Positions 1 to 7,858 of a stretch of DNA of 35,423 bases are shown in pieces. The notes below the pieces were generated by a model, which was given only the letters and a program-made list of their open reading frames with translations, ran no database searches and had not been told where the DNA came from. Positions within the stretch are counted from its first letter, which is position 1. Each line of letters opens with the position of its first letter. The translations under genes and the position numbers were made by a program. The stretch comes from an uncultured Candidatus Saccharibacteria bacterium (GTDB lineage: Bacteria > Patescibacteriota > Saccharimonadia > Saccharimonadales > Saccharimonadaceae): contig CAMNUC010000004.1 of assembly GCA_946560015.1 (NCBI GenBank), positions 1 through 35,423 of the forward strand. Direction: 5' to 3'.

Positions 1-92
1 CTATTACCTTTCCAGTAGCCATATCCGTAGACTCTACCCTTCCTTCTGGTACTTACTCTACTGATGTGACTATTACTGCGGTGGGGAGCTAG
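1..92 (+). CDS. C-terminal end of a probable secreted/surface protein (5' truncated by window edge)
   Basis: Reading from base 3 gives about 29 in-frame residues ending at TAG (90-92). The tail contains VDSTLPSGTYSTDVTITA. The alternating hydrophobic/polar pattern with a PSGTYS turn resembles the last beta-strands of an Ig-like or jelly-roll extracellular domain, as often seen at the ends of CPR surface proteins. The rest of the gene lies outside the window, so the family cannot be named. The other window edge also carries a surface protein, so the housekeeping block between them is flanked by surface genes. The coding call rests on one short open frame and its composition. Confidence 0.5.
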   Translation, partial: ITFPVAISVDSTLPSGTYSTDVTITAVGS

Positions 93-130
93 AGGCTACA
101 GCCGACTCTGGTAGGATATCCGTCAGCCCA

Positions 131-139
131 TGTTATAAT
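131..139 (+). promoter_or_regulatory. Extended -10 promoter upstream of the phosphotransferase gene
   Basis: TGTTATAAT, a perfect extended -10, lies 17 nt before an ATG at 157, so the predicted transcript would start near 146. No good -35 is visible. It supports ATG 157 as the original start of the phosphotransferase gene, although that frame closes early (see the 157-297 entry). Confidence 0.5.
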
Positions 140-156
140 ATCCAATATACCACCTA

Positions 157-297
157 ATGCCGGAGCCGTCCTACGAAAGTCAAAAAATACTGCAAAATCG
201 ATCTCCAACGCAATGTTGTCTTCAGGTACCAAAGACCTCTTAAGTCTGGGCAAGAGTATTATCGTACTTTCCCCGAGGTAGAAATTGCCAAGCTCGT
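157..297 (+). other. Out-of-frame 5' coding segment of the phosphotransferase gene (probable +1 frameshift)
   Basis: ATG 157 opens a frame reading MPEPSYESQKILQ and then runs to a stop near 244. In the frame of the downstream gene, the bases from about 197 onward encode IDLQRNVVFRYQRPLKSGQ and continue without a stop into the main reading frame at 296. That frame has no ATG, GTG or TTG between its upstream stop (155-157) and 296. Removing one A from the A4 run at 194-197, or from the A6 run at 182-187, joins the two parts into one protein with a plausible kinase N-lobe. This may be a sequencing or assembly indel, a real inactivating mutation, or slippage in a homopolymer; the sequence alone cannot decide. 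Confidence 0.55.
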
Positions 298-1075
298 GCG
301 TAACCTCTCTCATGTGCCGCCGTTTCTTGCGGAAGGACCATATTTCTACAGCGAAAAATACATCAGCGGCAATTCGCTCGATTCTATCTATGCAGATTTT
401 ACACCTATTGCTAGGAGTGACATTGAGACCATTGTCAAGAATATTGTTGATGTTGCCCGTATCAAAAGCTCCACACTTAGGCACCGTCAACCTTGGGATA
501 ATAACCAGGAATTCTTCCTCTTTCAGATCAATAATACCATCAGCGCGCTACATCGACAATCTCGTCGTATACCCACTTGGCGCAAAGCTTTTGGGATAGA
601 TTGGGCCACCGTAGCGGTGCTCGACGAATTACCACGTCAGGTCAGCCAAAACCGCCCCCTCTGCCTCATTCATGGCGATCGCCACAAAAACAATATGATT
701 CGTAGTAACGGCACGCTATATTTTATAGATTGGGAGTACGGCTGCATCGGGGACTTAGCCTACGAGTTGGCTTTTCATATCCATCAGATGAAGTATAATG
801 ATACTGATTTGGCATACTTCTTGGCTTGTTTGCGCCAGCTGTTGCCGCCAAAGCTACTGTCAGCACTTAATGATATTGACGTATATATGAAATATATAGC
901 TTTACGCTCAGTCATGTATTACATGCGAATTTTGCAAGAATGCGCCTACACCGCACGCACCTGTGAGAAGTTTTATCTTCGTTTGCACGAGCTTGCTAAA
1001 TATTCCGAGTTTAATACAAAGGACTATAGCCTAGAAGAAGTCAAGACTATGGTTAAAGCCCTTAAAATGACCTAA
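296..1075 (+). CDS. APH/choline-kinase-family phosphotransferase (5' end disrupted)
   Basis: The 259-residue frame starts at GTG 296 and carries the signature of aminoglycoside phosphotransferase/choline kinase-like enzymes: a catalytic loop LIHGDRHKNNMI (the HGDxxxxN pattern) followed by FIDWEYGCIGDLAYELA, where the Asp of the DWEY group would bind magnesium. Such enzymes transfer phosphate from ATP to a small hydroxylated substrate; which one cannot be told here. In genes of this type without a nearby resistance context, a choline, sugar or lipid headgroup is as likely as a drug. Coding-like sequence continues upstream of 296 in the same frame (back to about 197), so GTG 296 is probably not the native start and the N-terminal lobe is partly lost or shifted. 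It stands alone: a weak AT hairpin follows and the next gene has its own promoter. Confidence 0.7.
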   Translation: MRNLSHVPPFLAEGPYFYSEKYISGNSLDSIYADFTPIARSDIETIVKNIVDVARIKSSTLRHRQPWDNNQEFFLFQINNTISALHRQSRRIPTWRKAFGIDWATVAVLDELPRQVSQNRPLCLIHGDRHKNNMIRSNGTLYFIDWEYGCIGDLAYELAFHIHQMKYNDTDLAYFLACLRQLLPPKLLSALNDIDVYMKYIALRSVMYYMRILQECAYTARTCEKFYLRLHELAKYSEFNTKDYSLEEVKTMVKALKMT

Positions 1076-1082
1076 GTAGCTT

Positions 1083-1100
1083 ACATTATCGTAATGTTTT
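1083..1100 (+). terminator. Weak hairpin plus T run after the phosphotransferase gene
   Basis: ACATTA-TCG-TAATGT forms a 6-bp AT-rich stem followed by TTTT. The stem is weak but correctly placed between the stop at 1075 and the next promoter. Confidence 0.35.
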
Positions 1101-1127
1101 GTCGTATCGTTAGAAAAGTGTTATAAT
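1099..1127 (+). promoter_or_regulatory. Promoter of the response regulator/sensor kinase operon
   Basis: TTGTCG (1099-1104), a 17-nt spacer and an extended -10 TGTTATAAT (1119-1127). Eight nucleotides separate the -10 from ATG 1136, so the mRNA is predicted to be leaderless or to carry only 1-2 untranslated bases. No Shine-Dalgarno sequence precedes the start. Confidence 0.65.
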
Positions 1128-1135
1128 AAGTTCAA

Positions 1136-1819
1136 ATGCAACGCATTCTGATTATTGAAGATGAGGAGCTTATGCGCCAAGGGTTAGCCGAACTTTTGCA
1201 AAGTTCCGGCTATGAGCCAATTTCACTAGAGTTAGAAACTAACCTCACGCCTAGCCTAGAATCTCTTACCGAGCAAATTCTCCAAAAGCAGCCACATTTA
1301 ATTTTACTGGACATTAATCTACCCGGCATTAACGGCGAGATGTTACTTAAGACCCTACGCACCAAATCCAACACACCAGTCATCATGGTTACTAGTAGTA
1401 GCGTAGAGATGGATGAAGTCTTATCTATGAGTTACGGTGCTGACGACTATGTCACTAAGCCGTATAATCCACAGGTTTTACTGCTTAGAATTGCCGCTGT
1501 GCTCAAGCGCGCCGAGGGTTCTAGTGGCCCTATTAAATACCGCGATCTTGAGATTGATCTTGCTCGTGGCGTTATGAAGAATCCCACCAAGCGCATTCTA
1601 CTCACCAAGAACGAGATGATCATCATTGGACATCTGCTCAAACACCAAGGCGAGATTGTTACGCGTGATGCCTTAATGACTGATCTTTGGAATAACCATG
1701 AATATATCAATGACAACGCCCTCACTGTCAATATTAGTCGCGTGCGTGCTAAAATGGCCACCCTTGGTAACCATGACGCCATTGAAACCCGCAAGGGTTT
1801 AGGGTACGTTTTACTATGA
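1136..1819 (+). CDS. OmpR/PhoB-family response regulator (BceR-like)
   Basis: A 227-residue two-domain regulator. The receiver domain (about 1-125) has the acidic pocket EDE near residues 8-10, the phospho-acceptor Asp59 in LLDINLPGING, and the conserved Lys in VTKPY. The C-terminal half is a winged-helix DNA-binding domain ending in ETRKGLGYVLL, typical of the OmpR family. The LLDINLPG wording and the gene context (short-loop kinase, ABC ATPase, large FtsX permease) match the BceR/GraR branch, which activates peptide-detoxification ABC transporters. It overlaps the kinase by 4 nt (ATGA), so the two are translationally coupled. A likely target is the promoter at 2868-2898. The stop is TGA. 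Confidence 0.9.
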   Translation: MQRILIIEDEELMRQGLAELLQSSGYEPISLELETNLTPSLESLTEQILQKQPHLILLDINLPGINGEMLLKTLRTKSNTPVIMVTSSSVEMDEVLSMSYGADDYVTKPYNPQVLLLRIAAVLKRAEGSSGPIKYRDLEIDLARGVMKNPTKRILLTKNEMIIIGHLLKHQGEIVTRDALMTDLWNNHEYINDNALTVNISRVRAKMATLGNHDAIETRKGLGYVLL

Positions 1820-2859
1820 AGTATGCAAGTTCCAATCTTGCCAAATTGGGTAGTTTTTTGCGTGGTAAAACTTACTTTCTGGGCCTCGCATCCTTCGTTA
1901 CTATCGCTGCACTTTTATTTCTCTGGGCTTTCAAAGTCCGCCTAGAAATTATTATTATGCTAGCAACTTTATGGTTCGGTTTTCTGCTGTTTAGTTTGGC
2001 TGTTGAATATTGGCGCAAAGCAGCCTTCTATAAAGCCTTGCTTGCCAATCTGGATCGCTTAGATCAAGCCTATTTAATACTAGAAACCCTCACGGAACCT
2101 CGCTTTTACGACGGCGAAATCCTTTACGCCGCGCTATATAAGATTAATAAGTCCATGCTCGAAAATGTCACTAACTACCGTATGCGCTCGCAAGAGTTCC
2201 AAGAATATGTCGAAATGTGGATTCACGAAGTAAAAACTCCCCTTGCTACTCTTAGCCTTATTTCGCACGATCCAAAAATCAACCAGCAAATTAAGCGTCT
2301 TAACGATTATGTTGAACAAATCCTATATTTCGTGCGAGCGGAGAACGCCGAGCAAGATTACCTTATCGCTGCCAATAATCTCGCCAATATCATCAATGAA
2401 GTCGCTAGCCGTAATCGAGAGGTTCTACTAGCCAAAAAGATAGATTTTGAAGTGCATGATGTTGGCTACGAAGTTTACACCGATGCAAAGTGGCTTGAAT
2501 TTATTTTGAACCAAATTATTAACAACAGTATCAAATACTCAAGTAGTAAAATTCGAATCACTACCACCATTACTGACCGAACTATTACGCTTACTATCAG
2601 TGATAATGGTATCGGTATCACCGAAAAAGACTTACCTCGCGTCTTCGATAAATCCTTTACTGGTAGCAACGGGCGTCTCGGCAAACAGTCCACTGGCATG
2701 GGCTTATACATTGCCAAAACTCTTTGTCAAAAACTTGGTCACAAAATTGAAATTGACTCTAAACCGCAACAATACACAAAGGTTAGTATTACTTTCGCCA
2801 AATCGAAGTATTTCAACGTCATTGATGCCCAAACTTACAAAAAAGTAACCGAAATGTAA
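1816..2859 (+). CDS. Intramembrane-sensing histidine kinase (BceS-like)
   Basis: A 347-residue kinase with two closely spaced membrane helices (about 20-38 and 43-62) and almost no extracellular loop, which is the layout of BceS-type kinases. These do not bind ligand directly but sense activity of the partner ABC permease. The phospho-acceptor is His137 in EMWIHEVKTPLATL. The catalytic domain shows an N box (NQIINNSIKYSS), a G1 box (DNGIGI) and a G2 box (GMGLYIAKTL). It starts inside the stop of the regulator gene and is followed by a separate promoter for the transporter genes. The partner signal in characterised systems is a cell-wall-active peptide; that is inferred here. Confidence 0.88.
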   Translation: MKYASSNLAKLGSFLRGKTYFLGLASFVTIAALLFLWAFKVRLEIIIMLATLWFGFLLFSLAVEYWRKAAFYKALLANLDRLDQAYLILETLTEPRFYDGEILYAALYKINKSMLENVTNYRMRSQEFQEYVEMWIHEVKTPLATLSLISHDPKINQQIKRLNDYVEQILYFVRAENAEQDYLIAANNLANIINEVASRNREVLLAKKIDFEVHDVGYEVYTDAKWLEFILNQIINNSIKYSSSKIRITTTITDRTITLTISDNGIGITEKDLPRVFDKSFTGSNGRLGKQSTGMGLYIAKTLCQKLGHKIEIDSKPQQYTKVSITFAKSKYFNVIDAQTYKKVTEM

Positions 2860-2867
2860 TATTAGGC

Positions 2868-2898
2868 TTGCGACAAAACTTTTGCTCACTCGTATAAT
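2868..2898 (+). promoter_or_regulatory. Promoter of the Bce-like transporter operon
   Basis: TATAAT (2893-2898) with a weak -35 TTGCGA (2868-2873) at a long 19-nt spacing. A suboptimal spacer is consistent with an activator-dependent promoter, the regulator at 1136-1819 being the obvious candidate (inference). Unlike most promoters here it leaves about an 11-nt leader containing the Shine-Dalgarno AAGGAG before ATG 2916. Confidence 0.55.
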
Positions 2899-2915
2899 AC
2901 AACCAAGGAGATTTT

Positions 2916-3683
2916 ATGAAAACGATTTTAGAATTACAAAAAGTCGAAAAATATTATGGCAATAAGTCCTCGCTTACCAAAGCGATTAACAATATATCTT
3001 TCAAAGTCGATGAAGGCGAATTTGTTGCCATCATGGGGGCTAGCGGTTCCGGTAAAACCACTTTGCTCAATGTTATTTCTACCATCGACCGAGTGACCGC
3101 TGGACATATTTATATTAATGGTGAAGACATCACTGAACTGCGTGGCGAAGACCTTAATCGCTTCCGCAGGGAAGAGCTTGGCTTTATTTTTCAGGATTTT
3201 AACTTACTTGACTCCTTGACGGCTTATGAGAATATCGCTCTTGCACTCTCCATCCAAAACGTTAATGCTAATGAAATATCTGATCGCATTGATCGGGTTG
3301 CCAGAGAACTCAATATTAAAGATACCTTGCAGAAATTTCCATATCAGCTTAGTGGTGGTCAAAAGCAACGTATCGCATCAGCCCGCGCTATCGTAACCAA
3401 CCCTAAGTTAGTTCTCGCTGATGAGCCAACTGGCGCTCTTGACTCCAAATCTTCTCGCATGTTGCTTGAACAATTTGGTTCTCTCAACGAAAAATTCCAT
3501 ACCACTATCCTCATGGTTACGCACGACGCCTTTGCGGCTTCCTATGCCTCGCGTGTTATTTTTATCAAAGATGGAAAGATTTTCAACGAACTCCATCGTG
3601 GCAATGATGACCGCAAAAAATTCTTTAATTCCATTATTGATGTAATCACGTTGCTTGGTGGAGATCTCAACGATGCTTTATAA
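2916..3683 (+). CDS. ABC transporter ATP-binding protein (BceA-like)
   Basis: A 255-residue ATPase of the MacB/Bce/LolD class. Walker A is GASGSGKTT (41-49), the signature is LSGGQKQR (145-152), and Walker B with the family DEPTGALDS motif starts near 166. It would power the 692-residue FtsX-like permease encoded 29 nt downstream. In characterised Bce modules the ATPase drives removal of peptide antibiotics from lipid II-cycle targets and signals flux to the kinase. The start is supported by AAGGAG 5 nt upstream of ATG. About 30 residues after the ATPase core have no obvious motif. Confidence 0.9.
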   Translation: MKTILELQKVEKYYGNKSSLTKAINNISFKVDEGEFVAIMGASGSGKTTLLNVISTIDRVTAGHIYINGEDITELRGEDLNRFRREELGFIFQDFNLLDSLTAYENIALALSIQNVNANEISDRIDRVARELNIKDTLQKFPYQLSGGQKQRIASARAIVTNPKLVLADEPTGALDSKSSRMLLEQFGSLNEKFHTTILMVTHDAFAASYASRVIFIKDGKIFNELHRGNDDRKKFFNSIIDVITLLGGDLNDAL

Positions 3684-3712
3684 ATTAGCTATTTTGCTGG
3701 AGGTTTTACACA

Positions 3713-5791
3713 ATGTTTGCTAAGCTTGCTCTTAAAAATATCAAACGTAGTATCAAAGATTACGCGATCTATTTCTTTACCTTGGTGCTTGGTGTTGCGA
3801 TTTTCTACGTTTTTAACGCTCTCGACAGTCAGACAGTCATGATGGATGTTACGGAACGGGTGCGTGACATACTTGAACTTATAAGTGTGTTGCTCGGCGT
3901 TGTTAGCGTCTTCGTGTCTTTTATTCTCGGCGCTCTCATTATTTATGCCTCACGTTTTCTAATCAAAAGACGCAGTAAGGAATTTGGGCTCTATCTTGTT
4001 CTTGGTATGGGCAAACGAAAAATCTCACTCATTCTCTTGCTTGAAACTTTTTTCATCGGGTTGCTCTCTCTCGGCGTAGGTTTACTCCTCGGTGTTATCG
4101 CGTCGCAGTTTATGAGCGTGTTGGTAGCCAATATGTTTGAGGCTAATATGACTAACTTTCAGTTCGTTTTTTCGCTCTCAGCCTGTTTCAAAACACTAAC
4201 TTACTTTGGGATTATTTACCTCTTTGTTATGGTATTTAATACTATCAACATAAGCCGCCAGAAACTCATCAATCTGTTATCCAGCAGTAAACGCAACGAG
4301 GTGGTCAAAATGAAGAATCCTTGGCTTTGCACGATTGTCTTTCTTATTTCTTGTATTATGCTCGGTATCGCCTATTATTTAGTTACTGCTGGCTTAAATA
4401 AATTCATGGAAGACGCTAGTGGTGTTCAAAAACTTCTCATTCCGATCGTTATGGGTGTTGCCGCTACTTTCACACTGTTCTGGTCGCTGTCAGGTATTTT
4501 ACTAAAAATCTTTATGAGTTTCAAAAATACCTATTATAATAAGCTCAACTCCTTCATTCTTCGGCAATTCAGCAGTAAGATTAATACCACTGTTGCTTCG
4601 ATGAGCTTGATTTGCTTGATGCTGTTTGTGACGATATGTGTTCTCGGCTCGGCGTTATCTATTAACTCTACTCTGCACGCCGCCATCGAGCGCTCATTAC
4701 CATTTGATGCGCAGGTCGAAGGTTATGGTAGCAGTAAACCAAATATCGAAGAGGCGTATTGGCAAGAGAATGTTGATATTAATAACATTCTTCAAGATAT
4801 TGTCACTTATCGTAGGTTTGCGCTAGAAAGCTACAGCGTGAGTGATAGCTTAGGCAATGTTAGTGCTACACTCGACGAAAACGGAGTTGTGCAGGCTAGC
4901 CGCACTACAGAGTATTTCGTCAAACAAAGCGATTACAATAAAGTTGCACCGGCCTTTAGCTTACCAGCGCTCGACCTCGCTCAAGATGAATATGCCGTTG
5001 TTGCGAACTACCCAGAAATCGTCAAACTTCGCAATAAGGCGCTAGCCGCCGATACTCCTATCGAAGTCGAAGGTCAAGTTCTCCGTCCTAAGCTTGATCA
5101 TTGTATCGAAGGTACCCTTGAACTTGAAGCGATGGCTATGAATGGAGGAGTAATTATTGTGCCAGATAGCTTCCAAATCAAGACCACACATGTCTATTAT
5201 CGCGAAACTCTACTGGGCAACTACGTTAATACTGAACGCTCTGCAGAACTTGAACAGCAACTGATGAGCCTCAATAATCGCTTCTTTAATCCTGAAACCG
5301 GCGAAGAAGGCGCAATCTATAACCCTGGCATCGAAACCAACAGTCCGGTTTACTATTATAATGTAGAAACTCGTCAAAGTATTATAGACAATAATGTCGG
5401 TACCTCAGCCATGGTCACGTTCATTGGTTTATATCTTGGGATTATCTTCCTTATCTCTAGCGCAGCGGTGCTTGCTCTAAAAGAACTGTCCGAAAGTAGC
5501 GATAATCGTGCTAAGTATGCTATTCTTCGCAAGATTGGTGCCAGTAATAAATTACTCAATGCTGCTCTTTTCTGGCAAATCTTCATTTTCTTCCTCTTCC
5601 CGCTCCTTATTGCTATTTTGCACTCAATCTTCGGCTTGAAGTTCTGTAGCTACATACTTAGTAGCATCGGCGGAACTGATATTACTGGCAGTCTTCCGTG
5701 GGTAACTCTAATTCTCGGCGCTATTTATGGTGGGTACTTCGTTATTACGTATCTTTGTAGTCGTAATATTATCCGCGAGCACCGCAGCTAA
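3713..5791 (+). CDS. FtsX-like ABC permease with large extracellular domain (BceB-like)
   Basis: A 692-residue membrane protein. The N-terminal LALKNIKRSIKDYAIYFF followed by a membrane helix is typical of BceB/YtsD permeases. A first FtsX-type helix bundle follows, then further helices (about 190-315), a soluble domain of roughly 220 residues (about 320-550) lying outside the membrane, and a last FtsX bundle (about 560-690). The large domain between TM7 and TM8 is the region that determines peptide specificity in Bce transporters. The length is slightly above the usual 620-670. GGAGG precedes the start and a strong terminator follows the stop. Together with the three upstream genes it forms a complete sensing and detoxification module. 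Confidence 0.88.
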   Translation: MFAKLALKNIKRSIKDYAIYFFTLVLGVAIFYVFNALDSQTVMMDVTERVRDILELISVLLGVVSVFVSFILGALIIYASRFLIKRRSKEFGLYLVLGMGKRKISLILLLETFFIGLLSLGVGLLLGVIASQFMSVLVANMFEANMTNFQFVFSLSACFKTLTYFGIIYLFVMVFNTINISRQKLINLLSSSKRNEVVKMKNPWLCTIVFLISCIMLGIAYYLVTAGLNKFMEDASGVQKLLIPIVMGVAATFTLFWSLSGILLKIFMSFKNTYYNKLNSFILRQFSSKINTTVASMSLICLMLFVTICVLGSALSINSTLHAAIERSLPFDAQVEGYGSSKPNIEEAYWQENVDINNILQDIVTYRRFALESYSVSDSLGNVSATLDENGVVQASRTTEYFVKQSDYNKVAPAFSLPALDLAQDEYAVVANYPEIVKLRNKALAADTPIEVEGQVLRPKLDHCIEGTLELEAMAMNGGVIIVPDSFQIKTTHVYYRETLLGNYVNTERSAELEQQLMSLNNRFFNPETGEEGAIYNPGIETNSPVYYYNVETRQSIIDNNVGTSAMVTFIGLYLGIIFLISSAAVLALKELSESSDNRAKYAILRKIGASNKLLNAALFWQIFIFFLFPLLIAILHSIFGLKFCSYILSSIGGTDITGSLPWVTLILGAIYGGYFVITYLCSRNIIREHRS

Positions 5792-5804
5792 ACCTCATCA
5801 CGAG

Positions 5805-5835
5805 AATGCTCCAGATAAAACTCTGGAGCATTTTT
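5805..5835 (+). terminator. Rho-independent terminator after the Bce-like operon
   Basis: ATGCTCCAGA (5806-5815), a TAAAAC loop and TCTGGAGCAT (5822-5831) form a perfect 10-bp stem (11 bp with the flanking A-T pair), followed by a T5 run. An ATG inside the 5' arm at 5806 is in frame with rmuC but is part of the hairpin, so it is not taken as the start. Confidence 0.9.
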
Positions 5836-5843
5836 GCTATTGG

Positions 5844-5852
5844 TGTTATAAT
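5844..5852 (+). promoter_or_regulatory. Leaderless-type promoter of rmuC
   Basis: Extended -10 TGTTATAAT; seven nucleotides separate it from ATG 5860. The region where a -35 would lie falls inside the preceding terminator hairpin, so the promoter relies on the extended -10. Confidence 0.65.
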
Positions 5853-5859
5853 TAAGCTT

Positions 5860-7047
5860 ATGGAGCTGATACTCATAGTTTTGCTTGTGCTAGCAATTAT
5901 ACTGCTAGTTATTCTGGTTTTGCGCAAGCCTCAAATCCCAACCGTTGATACATCCCGTCTAGAGGAGCGCCTTATTCGTGTCGAAGCCGAGCTTGACAAG
6001 CTCGCTCCTAAAATTACCGAAGAGTTTCGTGAAAGCCGCAAAGAGATCTCTAACGGCATGCAAGGCAATCGCAAAGAAATCGCTGATAACCTACAAAATA
6101 TACAAAAGACCGTTGATAGTCGCGTCAAGAGTCTTCAAGATGACAACGCCAAAAAACTCGAAGAGATGCGCCAAACCGTAGATGAAAAGCTGCAGAAATC
6201 CGTTGAGCATCGCTTTAACGAAAGTTTCAAACAAATTTCTGGTCAGCTTACTCAAGTCTATCAAGGGCTCGGTGAAATGAAAACTCTTGCCAACGGCGTC
6301 GGTGATCTCAAAAAAGTTATGGAAGGCGTCAAGACGCGTGGTATTTATGGTGAAGTTCAACTTGGCAATATTATCTCTGACATTATGCCACATGAGCAGT
6401 ATGAAGAAAATATCGCCACCAAAAAAGGCAGCAATGATCGCGTTGAATTCGCCATCAGGATGCCCGGTAAAGACGATCTTACAGTCTACCTTCCAATCGA
6501 CTCCAAGTTTCCTGTAGAGAATTATAGCCGGTTGCTGGAAGCTTATGACAAAGGGAGCAAAGACGAAATCGAACTTCTGCGCAAAGCCCTCAAGGAAGAT
6601 GTCAAAGCCCAAGCAAAAAAGATCTCTACTAAATATCTCGACCCGCCCACTACGACCGATTTTGGTGTCATGTTTGTACCTACAGAGAGTTTGTATGCCG
6701 AGGTACTACGCATTCCGGGCCTTTCCGATGAAATCCGCCAGAAGTTCAATGTTACGATTTCTTCGCCGTCCACATTGCCCGTCATCCTGTCCGGTCTAAC
6801 TATGGGCTTCCGCAGTGTCGCTATCGAAAAGCGATCTGCCGAAGTCTGGCAAACTCTTGGTGCAGTCAAGACTCAGTTCAGCAAGTTTGGTGATTTGCTA
6901 GCTGCCACCAAGAAAAAGCTTGAAGAGACTGCCAATAAAATCGGATCTGCTGAAGTGACTTCGCGTCAAATTGAGCGTAAACTTAAAGCGGTCGAGAGTT
7001 TACCAGAAGGCGAAAGCGTTAAAATGATTGGAGATATTGAGGTATAA
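5860..7047 (+). CDS. rmuC: DNA recombination protein RmuC
   Basis: A 395-residue protein with an N-terminal membrane anchor (ELILIVLLVLAIILLVILV), a long charged coiled coil (about 35-150) and a C-terminal RmuC domain (about 160-370) with family features such as KTRGIYGEVQLGNI, YLPIDSKFP and FVPTESLYAEVL. RmuC family proteins are predicted nucleases that limit recombination between inverted repeats in E. coli; the mechanism is poorly known. ATG 5860 is chosen over the in-frame ATG 5806 because the latter sits in a terminator and a -10 box lies between the two. The last codons overlap the -10 box of the next gene. Confidence 0.9.
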   Translation: MELILIVLLVLAIILLVILVLRKPQIPTVDTSRLEERLIRVEAELDKLAPKITEEFRESRKEISNGMQGNRKEIADNLQNIQKTVDSRVKSLQDDNAKKLEEMRQTVDEKLQKSVEHRFNESFKQISGQLTQVYQGLGEMKTLANGVGDLKKVMEGVKTRGIYGEVQLGNIISDIMPHEQYEENIATKKGSNDRVEFAIRMPGKDDLTVYLPIDSKFPVENYSRLLEAYDKGSKDEIELLRKALKEDVKAQAKKISTKYLDPPTTTDFGVMFVPTESLYAEVLRIPGLSDEIRQKFNVTISSPSTLPVILSGLTMGFRSVAIEKRSAEVWQTLGAVKTQFSKFGDLLAATKKKLEETANKIGSAEVTSRQIERKLKAVESLPEGESVKMIGDIEV

Positions 7048-7048
7048 T
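7043..7048 (+). promoter_or_regulatory. Leaderless-type promoter overlapping the rmuC stop codon
   Basis: TATAAT at 7043-7048 contains the rmuC TAA stop (7045-7047) and lies 6 nt before ATG 7055, placing the A of ATG exactly at the expected +1. No TGn extension or clear -35 is visible. Confidence 0.55.
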
Positions 7049-7054
7049 ATAACT

Positions 7055-7855
7055 ATGCGTACGATCAAAGGCTATCTTGATGAATGGCGTGTTCAAGAAT
7101 ACCTATTGCTCACTTTTTTTATCAGTTGGCTTAGCTGGGGTATTCTCATCTTATTGACAGCATTTAAAGTAGCTGAGTTTACAAGTCCCATCGGTATTAT
7201 CCTATTTAGTATTGGCGGTTTCGGCCCAACTATCTCAGCCATAATGTGCTTAGAAGGTAAAATTACATTCAAAAAGGTGATCAACTTTATCTTCGATCAC
7301 AAAAAGAAAACTTTTCATTATTTTCTACTTTTTGCCATACTGGAAATAATGTGTATCGGCCTATCTTCACTAGAGGTAAATCCTGCCATACCATGGTTTA
7401 GCCTGCCTGCTGTTCTGCTCGTCTGTACGTTCATTGGCGGTGGCAACGAAGAACTTGGTTGGCGCGGTACGCTACAGCCAGTCATGGAACGCATTATGAG
7501 CAAGAAACTAAAGAGTAGAAGCCTTAGCTTTATCTTAGCGACTTTACTAGTCGGTTTGATTTGGGCGCTTTGGCATTTACCACTATGGTTTGTGGCTGGT
7601 AGCGGTCAACAAGGTATGAATTTCGGTCAGTTTGCACTTACGGCGGTGTTACTTTCGTTCTGGTTGGCCTGTGTTTATCGTCGCACCCACTCAGTATTCT
7701 ACTGCATGCTTCTACATGGTTTAGCCAATCTCGCGATGAGCTTTTTTATCGTTAAAATAAATTGGGCATTAATCTTAGGATACACATTTATGGCGGCACT
7801 AGCGATTATTCTAGCCAGAAACTCTACTCCAGCCCAAAAGGACGAGAGAAACTAG
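7055..7855 (+). CDS. CPBP-family intramembrane metalloprotease
   Basis: A 266-residue protein with about seven hydrophobic segments and the CPBP (CaaX protease/Abi) motifs: GGGNEELGWRGTL (the EExxxR motif) and LIWALWHLPLWF (the WxxxH motif), with a further conserved His in MLLHGLANL. These glutamate-dependent intramembrane proteases cut substrates within the membrane; in bacteria they are linked to bacteriocin self-immunity or envelope functions. The substrate is unknown here. ATG 7055 is preferred over an in-frame ATG at 7028 because it lies 6 nt after a TATAAT and outside rmuC. It is followed 3 nt later by a second membrane gene, so the two probably form an operon. Confidence 0.85.
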   Translation: MRTIKGYLDEWRVQEYLLLTFFISWLSWGILILLTAFKVAEFTSPIGIILFSIGGFGPTISAIMCLEGKITFKKVINFIFDHKKKTFHYFLLFAILEIMCIGLSSLEVNPAIPWFSLPAVLLVCTFIGGGNEELGWRGTLQPVMERIMSKKLKSRSLSFILATLLVGLIWALWHLPLWFVAGSGQQGMNFGQFALTAVLLSFWLACVYRRTHSVFYCMLLHGLANLAMSFFIVKINWALILGYTFMAALAIILARNSTPAQKDERN

Positions 7856-7858
7856 GGA

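Noticed and set aside
296-1075. Aminoglycoside resistance gene
   Set aside because: The HGD and DWE motifs are shared by choline and other small-molecule kinases; nothing in the context points to drug resistance.
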